NCBI GenBank assembly: GCA_018263405.1
Contig: JAANXG010000110.1
Location: 1 to 8,412, forward strand
DNA: 8,412 nucleotides
Direction: 5' to 3'
Source: Gammaproteobacteria bacterium
GTDB lineage: Bacteria; Pseudomonadota; Gammaproteobacteria; Arenicellales; JAANXG01
Within the stretch, counting starts at the first letter, position 1; every line of letters begins with the position of its first letter. Made by a program: the position numbers and the translations under genes. This document shows, piece by piece, positions 1 to 8,335 of the stretch. Under the pieces are notes generated by a model. It did no database searches. It was given only the letters and a program-made list of their open reading frames with translations, and was not told where the DNA came from.

Positions 1-94
1 AGCGCCTCCAAAGCGCCACTGCGGCGTTGCGCTTCTTGAAAAGGGCTCGCCATTCCCTGCGAAGCGCGCCTTGCATTGGCACTTTGGAGACGCT
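1..94. repeat. Long imperfect inverted repeat (hairpin) beyond hutU
   Basis: Bases 1-35 and 61-94 are imperfect reverse complements. The outer parts pair best (AGCGnCTCCAAAG with CTTTGGAGnCGCT), as do the inner seven bases (GCGCTTC with GAAGCGC). The loop at about 36-60 itself contains AGGG and CCCT. The structure begins 43 bases beyond the hutU stop codon and could fold in RNA read from either side. It has no T-run typical of an intrinsic terminator. It could be a dispersed palindromic repeat, a mobile-element end, or a transcription stop for the hut operon. It starts at the first base of the window, so it may be longer than seen. Confidence 0.55.
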
Positions 95-137
95 CTGAAC
101 GTGTGTGTATTTATGCCCAAGGGTACTTAGGGCTCGC

Positions 138-1820
<1,683 letters not shown>

Positions 1821-1952
1821 GGGTCCCGGCCTCATAATGAATATCCAAGCATATCAGGAGCGAATTCAGTCTCGTGGTGTGCATACCCGGATACAGGGAT
1901 CGGTCGCGCGGGTCCCGGTTCTTGGCAAGCACCCCCGCACGACGGCTAACAT
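1821..1952. other. hutH-hutU intergenic gap
   Basis: These 132 bp separate the hutH stop from the hutU start on the minus strand. They hold the hutU ribosome-binding site (GAGG, nine bases before the ATG). No convincing gene, terminator hairpin or HutC-like site was seen. The gap is wide for an operon whose first two genes overlap, so an internal promoter is possible but not shown. Confidence 0.5.
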
Positions 1953-3500
1953 TTACCCAATCACGTCCAGGCCCGGAAATTCGATTCCGGAAGCCGCCGC
2001 GCATACCTTTCCGCCGGCTACGAGCCGGATAACTTTATCCAGGTCCGGCGCGAGGTAACGGTCTTCATCCAGTGCCGGAATGCCGGACCGCAATTCGGTC
2101 ACTACTTGTTCCAGAGGTTTACTGGTCCGCAAGGGTCGGCGCAGTTCGATCCCTTGGGCCGCGATCAGCAGTTCTATGCCGATAATCTTGGACAGGTTGG
2201 CGTTCATGTCGATCAACCGACACGCGCCGTGCGTCGCCATGGCGACGTGGTCTTCCTGGTTGGCGCTGGTCGGTGTCGAGTCGACGGAACAGGGCGCCGC
2301 ACGCTGTTTGTTCTCGGAATACAGGGCCGCGGCCGTGACCTCCGCGACCATGAAACCGGAGTTGAGGCCGGGGTTGGGGGCGAGAAATGCGGGCAGCCCG
2401 AAGTTCAGCGCCGGGTCCACCAGCATCGCGATGCGCCGCTCGGTAATGGAACCCATCTCGGCGATGGCGAGCGCCAGCTGATCCGCCGCAAATGCAACCG
2501 GCTCGGCGTGGAAATTGCCCCCGGACAGAATCGTTCCATCGTCCGGGAAAATCAGTGGATTATCGGTTACCGCATTGGCCTCGTACTCCAGCGTTCGCCC
2601 TGCCTGGCGGAGCAGATCCAGGCAAGCGCCCATGACCTGGGGCTGACAGCGCAGGCAGTAGGGGTCTTGGACGCGCTCGTCGTCATGGCGATGGGATTCC
2701 CTGATTTTGGAACCGGACATCAGCCGGCGGAGCGTCGCCGCGGCATCGATTTGCCCCGGTTGGCCGCGCAACTCGTGGATTTCGGCGCGAAACGGCGCCG
2801 ACGATCCCATACCGGCATCCGTGCATAACGCACCGGTGATCAACGCGGTGTTCAACAGTCGATGTGCATCGAACAAAGCGGCCAGTGCCAGGGCTGTGGA
2901 AATCTGGGTGCCGTTGATCATCGCGAGTCCTTCCTTGGCGGCGAATGTGATCGGTTCGATGCCGGCTCGATACAAAGCGTCGTGGCCATTCAGGCGTTCG
3001 CCGCCGCGAAAGGCTTCGCCCTCGCCGATCATCACGGCGGCAACATGCGCCAGGGGCGCGAGATCCCCGGAAGCGCCGACGGAGCCCTGTCGCGGCACGA
3101 CCGGTGTGACACCTTGTGCGAGCATGGCCTCGAGCACCTGGATCAGGCGCCAGCGGACACCGGATGCACCGCGCCCCAGAGACAAGAGTTTGAGGCTCAT
3201 TGCCAAGCGCACAATGTCTTCCGGCAGCGGGGCGCCGACGCCGGCACAGTGGGAGAGGATGAGGTTGCGTTGGAGCGCCCGGGTGTCCCCCGATGGAATC
3301 CGGACCTGGGCCAGTTTGCCGAAGCCGGTGTTGACGCCGTATACGGGCTCGTCACCCGCCGCTGCGTCCGCCACGACTTGCGCGGACCGTTCCACGGCTT
3401 CGCGGCAATCAGGGGCAAGCCGGCAGGCGCTCCGGTCCCGGTAAATGCCGGTTAGATCCTTCAAGCGCGTCGAGACGGGCGTCAAGGTCAGGGGTTTCAA
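1953..3500 (-). CDS. hutH: Histidine ammonia-lyase (histidase)
   Basis: This cytoplasmic enzyme releases ammonia from L-histidine to give trans-urocanate, the first committed step of the pathway. The 515-residue product is of normal length. The Ala-Ser-Gly triad at residues 143-145, in GSVGASGDLAPLAH, cyclises by itself to the electrophilic MIO cofactor. YGVNTGFG at 54-61 carries the conserved catalytic tyrosine. QDPYCLRCQPQVMGACLD, TDNPL and SVDSTPTSANQEDH are further family blocks. The start is a TTG whose last two bases are shared with the TGA stop of hutI (TTGA). An AAGG about nine bases before the TTG could serve as ribosome-binding site. A second in-frame TTG at residue 6 is an alternative start. 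The overlap implies translational coupling with hutI and one shared transcript. Confidence 0.97.
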   Translation of the reverse strand: MKPLTLTPVSTRLKDLTGIYRDRSACRLAPDCREAVERSAQVVADAAAGDEPVYGVNTGFGKLAQVRIPSGDTRALQRNLILSHCAGVGAPLPEDIVRLAMSLKLLSLGRGASGVRWRLIQVLEAMLAQGVTPVVPRQGSVGASGDLAPLAHVAAVMIGEGEAFRGGERLNGHDALYRAGIEPITFAAKEGLAMINGTQISTALALAALFDAHRLLNTALITGALCTDAGMGSSAPFRAEIHELRGQPGQIDAAATLRRLMSGSKIRESHRHDDERVQDPYCLRCQPQVMGACLDLLRQAGRTLEYEANAVTDNPLIFPDDGTILSGGNFHAEPVAFAADQLALAIAEMGSITERRIAMLVDPALNFGLPAFLAPNPGLNSGFMVAEVTAAALYSENKQRAAPCSVDSTPTSANQEDHVAMATHGACRLIDMNANLSKIIGIELLIAAQGIELRRPLRTSKPLEQVVTELRSGIPALDEDRYLAPDLDKVIRLVAGGKVCAAASGIEFPGLDVIG

Positions 3501-4699
3501 TACAGCCGGCCTTTGTAGACCCGCCGGTGCAATGCGTTCAATCCCAGATAGTAGGCGAGTTCCGAAGGGTGATCGATGTTCCAGATCGCGAGATCCGCAT
3601 GCTTGCCGGCCTCCACCGTGCCCGATTCGCGTTCGATCCCGAGTGCCCGGGCAGCGTTACGCGTCATGCCCGCCAAGGCTTCTTCCGGCGTCATTCGAAA
3701 CAAAGTGCACGCCATGTTGAGGATCGCCAGGGGCGATGCCACGGGCGACGAACCCGGGTTGCAGTCGGTGGCGATGGCCATCGGCACCCCGGCCGCGCGC
3801 AGGCCTTCTATGGGCGGCAAGCGGGTCGCGCCGAGGGTATAAAAGGCGCCGGGGAGCAGCACTGCGATCATGCCGGTCTTCGACATCGCGGCGATGCCGG
3901 CATCGCCGAGATATTCAAGGTGATCCGCCGACAGCGCGTTGAACGACGCCGCCGTGGCCGTACCCCCCGAGTCGGACAATTGTTCCGCATGCAGCTTGAC
4001 CGGTAAACCCAATTCGGTCGCTTTGGCGAACACGCGGCCGACCTGCTCGGCGGTAAACGCGATGCGGTCACAAAAAGCATCTACTGCATCGGCGATTCGA
4101 TCCTGGTGGGCCGCGGGCAGCACGATCTCGCAAACGAAATCGATGTAATCGTCGGCGCGGCCTTCGTACTCCGGCGGGAGGGCATGAGCGCCGAGAAAGG
4201 TCGTCTTGATCCGTACCGGTCTTGCCTTCCCGACGCGCCGGGCCGCCCGCAGCATTTTTAACTCCGTATCGAGGTCGAGTCCGTAACCCGACTTGATCTC
4301 GATCGTGGCGGCACCTTCGCCGATCATCCGGTCCACGCGCGGCAAAGCGCGGGTCACGAGCTCGCTTTCCGAGGCCGCCCGCGTCGCTTTTACCGTCGAC
4401 AAGATCCCGCCTCCGGATTGCGCGATCTCTTCGTAGGTCGCTCCTTCAAGCCGCATTTCGAACTCGCGGACCCGATTGCCGCCGTATATAAGATGAGTAT
4501 GGCAGTCCATTAATGCGGGGGTGACAACTTTTCCGTCCAGATCCTCGGCAGGCAGGCTTCGAAATTCTTCAGGTAGGTCTCCCTCGGGCCCTGCCCATTC
4601 GATGTTTTCGTTGTCGATTGCGATTGCACCGTGTTCAACTAATCCATACGGTGGACGGTCATGGGCCATCGTGGCGATGCTCGCATTGGTTAACAGCAT
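3497..4699 (-). CDS. hutI: Imidazolonepropionase
   Basis: This amidohydrolase-superfamily metalloenzyme hydrolyses the imidazolone ring of 4-imidazolone-5-propionate to N-formimidoyl-L-glutamate, the third step. The 400-residue product matches the family length. Putative metal ligands are visible: His67 and His69 in MDCHTHLIYGGNR, His237 in KLHAEQLSDSGG, and Asp312 in IATDCNPGSSP. IKSGYGLD and FLGAHALPPEY are typical substrate-pocket blocks, and GTVEAGKHADLAIW is the usual C-terminal amidohydrolase strand region. The frame is open upstream to an ATG at 4765. The ATG at 4699 is preferred because the product then begins MLLTNASIATM, as in relatives, and because the longer start would lie inside the putative HutC operator. 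Only a weak ribosome-binding site (GGGAA) precedes it. It is the first gene of the minus-strand hut series and overlaps hutH by four bases. Confidence 0.96.
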   Translation of the reverse strand: MLLTNASIATMAHDRPPYGLVEHGAIAIDNENIEWAGPEGDLPEEFRSLPAEDLDGKVVTPALMDCHTHLIYGGNRVREFEMRLEGATYEEIAQSGGGILSTVKATRAASESELVTRALPRVDRMIGEGAATIEIKSGYGLDLDTELKMLRAARRVGKARPVRIKTTFLGAHALPPEYEGRADDYIDFVCEIVLPAAHQDRIADAVDAFCDRIAFTAEQVGRVFAKATELGLPVKLHAEQLSDSGGTATAASFNALSADHLEYLGDAGIAAMSKTGMIAVLLPGAFYTLGATRLPPIEGLRAAGVPMAIATDCNPGSSPVASPLAILNMACTLFRMTPEEALAGMTRNAARALGIERESGTVEAGKHADLAIWNIDHPSELAYYLGLNALHRRVYKGRLY

Positions 4700-4758
4700 A
4701 TCGGTTCCCGGATGCGGGTTCTCCCACTTGCCTCTTGGACGCAATGTCGTTGGGAAAA

Positions 4759-4768
4759 TGTACATACA
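4759..4768. promoter_or_regulatory. Putative HutC operator, TGTA-N2-TACA
   Basis: The sequence TGTACATACA contains perfect inverted half-sites TGTA and TACA separated by two bases. This agrees with the consensus known for HutC, the GntR-family urocanate-responsive repressor of hut genes in Pseudomonas. It lies 60 bp upstream of the hutI start, a sensible place for a repressor to block the hutI-hutH-hutU promoter. Assignment to HutC is by analogy, because no hutC gene is in the window. No second copy was seen close to hutF. Confidence 0.55.
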
Positions 4769-4881
4769 TCAATACGGGGTGTCTATTAAAGGGCACCTCT
4801 ATTCATTGATGGCCGGAAATCTTGAGTTCAAAATATCCAATATCCGCGTTGAAATCCTTCGCAATAGCTTGCTATTACATG

Positions 4882-4889
4882 CGAATTTC
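4882..4889. repeat. Left 8-bp target-site duplication
   Basis: CGAATTTC directly abuts the GTAA end of the miniature element and is repeated exactly at 4988-4995 on its other side. IS66-family elements are known to make 8-bp target duplications. Confidence 0.8.
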
Positions 4890-4987
4890 GTAAGTTCTCA
4901 ATAACCCCGTGCAAGAATGTGGGGGTAGGAAAGACAACCCTACCCCCACATGATCGCCGACATTGCACGGACTTTTTGAGAAATTAC
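4890..4987 (+). mobile_element. 98-bp MITE-like element, IS66-family type ends
   Basis: The element begins GTAA and ends TTAC. Its outermost 25 bases on each side are inverted repeats matching at 21 positions; both arms read GTAAnTTCTCAAnnA inward and end in CCGTGCAA. It lies between identical 8-bp repeats CGAATTTC. Ends starting GTAA with 8-bp duplications are known hallmarks of the IS66 family. There is no coding capacity, so it would have to be moved by a transposase supplied elsewhere. The centre is a perfect 13-bp stem (4917-4929 with 4939-4951) around a 9-base loop, GC-rich enough to form a stable RNA hairpin. It inserted in the spacer between hutI and hutF. The right arm is about 10 bases longer than the left between the terminal repeat and the central stem. 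Confidence 0.82.
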
Positions 4988-4995
4988 CGAATTTC
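4988..4995. repeat. Right 8-bp target-site duplication
   Basis: CGAATTTC follows directly after the TTAC end of the miniature element and is identical to 4882-4889. The perfect match suggests that the insertion is fairly recent. Confidence 0.8.
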
Positions 4996-5054
4996 GCCTT
5001 GATCTTGAATATTTCGTCTCTCAACCTTTCTTGCTCACTCCGAGTGATATCCGT

Positions 5055-6431
5055 ATGGAACGACTGTTTGTAAAACGTGCCCTGTTGCCTGAAGGGTGGA
5101 CCGACGATGTCCGGGTGACGATCGCCGATGACGGTCGCATCGGCGAGATCGAGGCGAGCGCTCCGCTCGGCGACGGAGACTTCGATCTGGGGCAGCGGTT
5201 GCTGCTACCAGCGCAATGCAATCTGCACAGCCATACATTTCAACGGGCCATGGCCGGAATGACGGAGCATCGTACGGCGGGCCGCGACAGTTTCTGGACA
5301 TGGCGGGAATTGATGTACCGTTTTGTCGAACGCTTGACACCCCGGCAGATCGAAGCCATAGCCGCCCTTGTTTACATGGAAATGCTCGAGTCGGGCTATG
5401 CGTGCGTGGGGGAGTTTCACTATATTCACCATCAACCGGACGGCAAGCCGTATGATGGCCTTGCGGAGACGACGGAACGCATTTTCGCGGCGGCCGGGGA
5501 AACCGGCATCGGACTGACGCACTTGCCTGTGCTGTATTCCCACGGCGGTGCGGGCGAGAAGGCGTTGAAGCCCGGCCAAATACGTTTCGGCAATGATCCG
5601 GAGCGGTATTGGAGGATCGTGGAAGAAGCCGTCAGGCTCGCACTCGAGTATCTGACCGGCGATGTACGGGTCGGCATTGCGCCTCATTCACTTCGAGCTA
5701 CCTCACCGGCACAACTGCAATCCCTAACCAACGCCTTTGCAGACGGTCCCGTGCATATGCATATTGCCGAACAACCGGCGGAGGTGGATGAAGTCGTGGA
5801 ATGGCTGGGCGAACCTCCGGTGGCCTGGTTGTTGCATCACATTGATGTCGATGCTCGCTGGTGTTTGGTGCACGCGACCCACATGACTGGCCGGGAAACC
5901 TTGGAATGCGCTCGGTCCGGGGCCGTGGCCGGGTTATGCCCCATTACCGAGTCGAATCTCGGCGACGGGATCTTCAACGGCGTGGAGTTTCTCGATGCCG
6001 GTGGCAGGTTTGGGATCGGCTCCGACTCTAATGTACGGATTGCGCTGTCCGAGGAACTCAGGCTGCTGGAGTACAGTCAGCGCTTGCGGGACAACGTCAG
6101 AAACGTGCTGCCGCGGGGGGAGGGATCGGTGGGTGCGTTTTTGTACCGGCAAGCTTTGCATGGTGGTGCGCAGGCGCTTGGCCGCGAATCGGGCGCCATT
6201 GAAACCGGCCGGTTCGCGGATTTCGTCGCGGTGGACGGCGACCATATTGCATTTCACGGACTACGTGACGACCGGTTGCTGGATGCGTGGATATTCGCAG
6301 CGGACGATCGGGTAGTGACGGATGTCTGGTCCGCTGGACGTCATTGTGTTCGGGACGGCCGTCATATTAACCGGGAAGAGATTATCGGTCGGTACAAGCG
6401 CGAAACCGAGGTGCTGTTATCGTCTTTGTAA
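5055..6431 (+). CDS. hutF: N-formimidoyl-L-glutamate deiminase
   Basis: This amidohydrolase-superfamily enzyme converts N-formimidoyl-L-glutamate to N-formyl-L-glutamate and ammonia. It defines the five-step form of histidine catabolism, which then needs the deformylase HutG. The product has 458 residues, normal for the family. Probable metal ligands are the two histidines in NLHSHTFQR (about residues 58 and 60), a histidine in HMHIAEQ (about 236) and the aspartate in GSDSN (about 324). GRDSFWTWRELMYRF and CPITESNLGDG are other typical blocks. The frame is open back to a TTG at 5031. The ATG at 5055 is preferred because relatives begin with a similar short lead to the RALLPEGW block; a weak GAGTG lies about nine bases before it. 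It is read divergently from hutI, and a mobile element sits immediately upstream in its promoter region. Confidence 0.95.
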   Translation: MERLFVKRALLPEGWTDDVRVTIADDGRIGEIEASAPLGDGDFDLGQRLLLPAQCNLHSHTFQRAMAGMTEHRTAGRDSFWTWRELMYRFVERLTPRQIEAIAALVYMEMLESGYACVGEFHYIHHQPDGKPYDGLAETTERIFAAAGETGIGLTHLPVLYSHGGAGEKALKPGQIRFGNDPERYWRIVEEAVRLALEYLTGDVRVGIAPHSLRATSPAQLQSLTNAFADGPVHMHIAEQPAEVDEVVEWLGEPPVAWLLHHIDVDARWCLVHATHMTGRETLECARSGAVAGLCPITESNLGDGIFNGVEFLDAGGRFGIGSDSNVRIALSEELRLLEYSQRLRDNVRNVLPRGEGSVGAFLYRQALHGGAQALGRESGAIETGRFADFVAVDGDHIAFHGLRDDRLLDAWIFAADDRVVTDVWSAGRHCVRDGRHINREEIIGRYKRETEVLLSSL

Positions 6432-6536
6432 CGGTAACCACACGAACCGGATACGTACACGTTTTTGATCGTACGAAGGCGTCGTTCACCGGCGCGAGCG
6501 CAGTTCCGGCCACATTCGTAATGATCCGGACCGGAA

Positions 6537-7250
6537 TCATTCTTCTCGGTCGACGGCGTAGCGCCTGACCGCCTCCACCGCGGCCGACCAGTTCTTGATG
6601 TTCTTTTGACGTATCGCTTCGTCGAGGTTCGGTTCGGCGCGGTGGTCGAGCTGCCAGGTCGACGACATGTCATCCAGGGACTCGTAGACCCCGGCTTCGA
6701 GCCCCGCCAGCCGCGCCGCGCCCAGCGCCGTGGTTTCGATGTTGTTGGGTCGTTCCACCGGCACGCCGGTGATGTCGGCCAGGCACTGCACCAGCCAGTC
6801 ATTCGCGACCATGCCCCCATCGACGCGCAACGCGCTGGGTGACTGGGCGCCGTCGGCGATCATCGCGCGCAGCAGGTCGTGGGTCTGGTAGCAGACGGAC
6901 TCGAGGGCCGCGCGGGCGAAATGGGCGGGGCCGGTGTTGCGGGTGATGCCGAATATCGCGCCCCGGGCGTGGGGGTCCCAGTGCGGCGCGCCGAGCCCGG
7001 TGAAAGCCGGCACCAGGCTGACACCGTCGTTGCCGGACAACGAGGCGGCCAGCGTTCCGCTCTCGCCGGATTCGCCGAGCAGGCCCAGTCCGTCCCGCAG
7101 CCATTGGATGGCCGCTCCGGCGATGAAGATCGAGCCCTCCAGCGCATAGGCGGTTTTGCCTTCCAGGCGATACCCTACGGTGGTGAGCAGCTTGTTGGCC
7201 GATTCCACCGGCGTCGAGCCGGTGTTGACTACGGCGAAGCAGCCGGTACC
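6537..7250 (-). pseudogene. glpK: Glycerol kinase C-terminal remnant (glpK, 5' end missing)
   Basis: The 237 residues from GTGCFAVVNTG to the stop match the C-terminal FGGY domain of glycerol kinase, which phosphorylates glycerol to glycerol 3-phosphate. Blocks seen are ALEGSIFIAGAAIQWLRD, VPAFTGLGAPHWDPHARG, ALESVCYQTHDLL and LRVDGGMVAND. The N-terminal domain of about 300 residues, which carries much of the glycerol site, is absent. Homology stops abruptly where relatives read KNTYGTGCF. The bases just upstream (GAAAACACGGTACC) look like that motif with a few bases deleted, so decay by small indels or a rearrangement joint is likely. The frame stays open upstream to a GTG at 7355 through an unrelated hydrophobic stretch without a visible ribosome-binding site. 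An active kinase is not expected. The domain itself has no internal stop. Confidence 0.88.
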
Positions 7251-7366
7251 GTGTTTTCGAATCCCTGATACAGTAACGACAACGCCCCGTGTAACTCTTA
7301 AGATGATCAGGATGCCGATGACCAGAGCGACGACGACAGCACATAAGCTGTCCACAATGTTGCGGT
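7251..7366. other. Junction between glpK remnant and membrane-protein gene
   Basis: Read on the minus strand, this stretch is open and would encode a hydrophobic segment (LCAVVVALVIGILIILRV) in frame with the glycerol kinase remnant. No glycerol kinase similarity is clear. Read on the plus strand, it is the only room for a promoter of the following membrane-protein gene. A small inverted repeat, ACAGC (7336-7340) with GCTGT (7347-7351), lies just before that gene. Its role is unknown. Confidence 0.4.
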
Positions 7367-8149
7367 TTGACTGACCCGGTTAACCGTCAATCGAGCGCCG
7401 CGGCCGGCTCCACCACATTCACGGTGGATGTTGGCCGTGTTTTATGGGTGATATTTCCGGCTTGCCTGATTATCGAAATCACCTTCGTTTACCTCGACCT
7501 GACTGTAAACTGGTGGAAGTGGAGCGACAGCGGAGCGATCCGCCGCTTGTTCAACATCACCCGCGAGGACGGCCTGGCATCCTGGTTCGCGGTGTCGCAG
7601 ACGCTGCTCGTGGCTCTCGTTGCCTGGACCATATTCGCGGTGGTTTACTGCCGGAGGGCTTTCACCTGGCGTCGAGTGGGCTGGACCCTGGTCGCCGTGT
7701 TCTTTACCTACATGTGCGTCGACGACGGAGCGGCGGTTCACGAACGCATGGGGACCGCCTTCAAAGGCAGCACCGCCGTCAGCAGTTTTCCGAGCTACTC
7801 CTGGCAGTTTCTGTTACTGCCATTCTTTACACTCATGGGTGCGTTCGTGCTGTGCTTCCTGTTGCGTGAAATGCCGCGCACAGTGGACCGCATAAAGGTG
7901 GTAACGGCGATCGGTTGTTTCGCCCTGGCGGTGGGCATGGACTTCGTGGAAGGTCTGGATGACGGCTACGGGTGGCTCGTACAGACAATGGCCTGGGAGC
8001 GCGACACCATCCGGCACTTTTCCAAGTCCGTGGAAGAATTCGTCGAAATGGTCGGTATGAGTATTTTTCTGGTGGCCTTCATTAGTCATCTCGCTGCTAC
8101 CGCGCCGCGCCTCGTGATTCAATTCAACACGGACGGTGACTCGCGCTAG
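7367..8149 (+). CDS. Uncharacterised polytopic membrane protein
   Basis: The product of about 260 residues has roughly six hydrophobic segments, near residues 25-46, 73-95, 103-118, 146-167, 176-192 and 225-245. I do not recognise a named family. It resembles a type of uncharacterised bacterial integral membrane protein with an LFN-x-x-REDG-like block before the second segment, an acidic D-D-x4-H-E motif after the third, and an acidic E-E-x-x-E-M-x-G motif at the last. Here these are REDGLASWF (66-74), VDDGAAVHERMG (118-129) and SVEEFVEMVG (221-230), with MDFVEGLDD (191-199) in between. Acids and a histidine at membrane edges suggest an active or metal site, but this is inference. The start is uncertain: the frame opens with a TTG at 7367 lacking a clear ribosome-binding site, and a GTG at residue 20 is possible. 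No histidine-pathway link is visible. Confidence 0.8.
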   Translation: MTDPVNRQSSAAAGSTTFTVDVGRVLWVIFPACLIIEITFVYLDLTVNWWKWSDSGAIRRLFNITREDGLASWFAVSQTLLVALVAWTIFAVVYCRRAFTWRRVGWTLVAVFFTYMCVDDGAAVHERMGTAFKGSTAVSSFPSYSWQFLLLPFFTLMGAFVLCFLLREMPRTVDRIKVVTAIGCFALAVGMDFVEGLDDGYGWLVQTMAWERDTIRHFSKSVEEFVEMVGMSIFLVAFISHLAATAPRLVIQFNTDGDSR

Positions 8150-8285
8150 TGTACCCCGGTACCGATCGGTCGCAGCCGATCATTGCGTTCCGCCGACGAC
8201 GAACTCGCCGACGACTCGATCCTTGAAACCTATCCGAGAACGATCGATCGGCTGTATAAAGAACAAGCATGTACAAGCATGTATT
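8150..8285. other. Spacer with short palindromes and a 10-bp tandem duplication
   Basis: Between the membrane-protein stop and the IS66-like end lies the perfect palindrome ACCGATCGGT (8161-8170). It is part of a small stem, GATCGG (8164-8169) with CCGATC (8176-8181), which lacks a T-run. ACAAGCATGT occurs twice head to tail at 8263-8272 and 8273-8282. A frame open from 8185 (DDELADDSILETYPRTIDRL) might be the relic of a gene cut by the element, but it is too short to identify. Confidence 0.4.
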
Positions 8286-8335
8286 GTAAGTTCTCAATAA
8301 CCCCGTGCAAGAATGTGGGGGTAGGGTTGTCTTTC
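8286..8335 (+). mobile_element. IS66-like left end, second copy, rest outside the window
   Basis: Bases 8286-8325 are identical to 4890-4929, the left 40 bases of the miniature element, including the GTAA terminus. The match then changes: 8313-8335 equals the reverse complement of 4929-4951, the other side of the miniature element's central stem. This copy therefore carries the sequence expected next to a longer IS66-like end. No transposase is visible in the remaining 77 bp. A perfect 7-bp stem, CGAAAGC (8344-8350) with GCTTTCG (8357-8363), lies just inside. The matching right end and target duplication are not in the window. It could be a full element, a different deletion derivative, or a solo end. 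Confidence 0.7.

Larger units (their letters stand above)
4700..5054. other. Divergent hutI/hutF promoter spacer
   Basis: The 355 bp lie between the starts of two divergently read hut genes and must hold both promoters. Contents seen are the likely HutC site (4759-4768), about 110 bp of relatively AT-rich sequence up to 4881, a miniature IS66-like element with its target duplications (4882-4995), and a short stretch up to the hutF start. No strong -10/-35 pair or sigma-54 site could be assigned for either gene. The mobile element lies between the operator and hutF. Confidence 0.7.

Noticed and set aside
2707..3444. Open frame of 245 codons on the plus strand inside hutH
   Set aside because: It lies opposite an unmistakable hutH, has low-complexity Arg/Ala/Ser/Pro-rich composition, and is explained by GC-rich codon use on the real strand. 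The same applies to the plus-strand frames at 1344-1949, 2106-2828 and 2862-3455.
4700..4765. Upstream ATG at 4765 as the hutI start, adding 22 residues
   Set aside because: The extra residues have no counterpart at the usual hutI N-terminus, and the start would fall within the putative HutC operator.
4809..4826. TGGCCGGAAATCTTGA as a sigma-54 promoter for hutF
   Set aside because: The -12 element lacks the required GC dinucleotide at the correct spacing, and the site is far from hutF with the mobile element in between.
6520..6541. Imperfect palindrome over the glpK remnant stop codon as a terminator
   Set aside because: The arms (AATGATCCGG and CCGGAATCATT) leave almost no loop, and no T-run follows in either direction.
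7156..7374. Plus-strand frame ending just before the membrane-protein gene
   Set aside because: It mostly lies opposite the glycerol kinase remnant, has no recognisable motif, and is probably a chance open frame.
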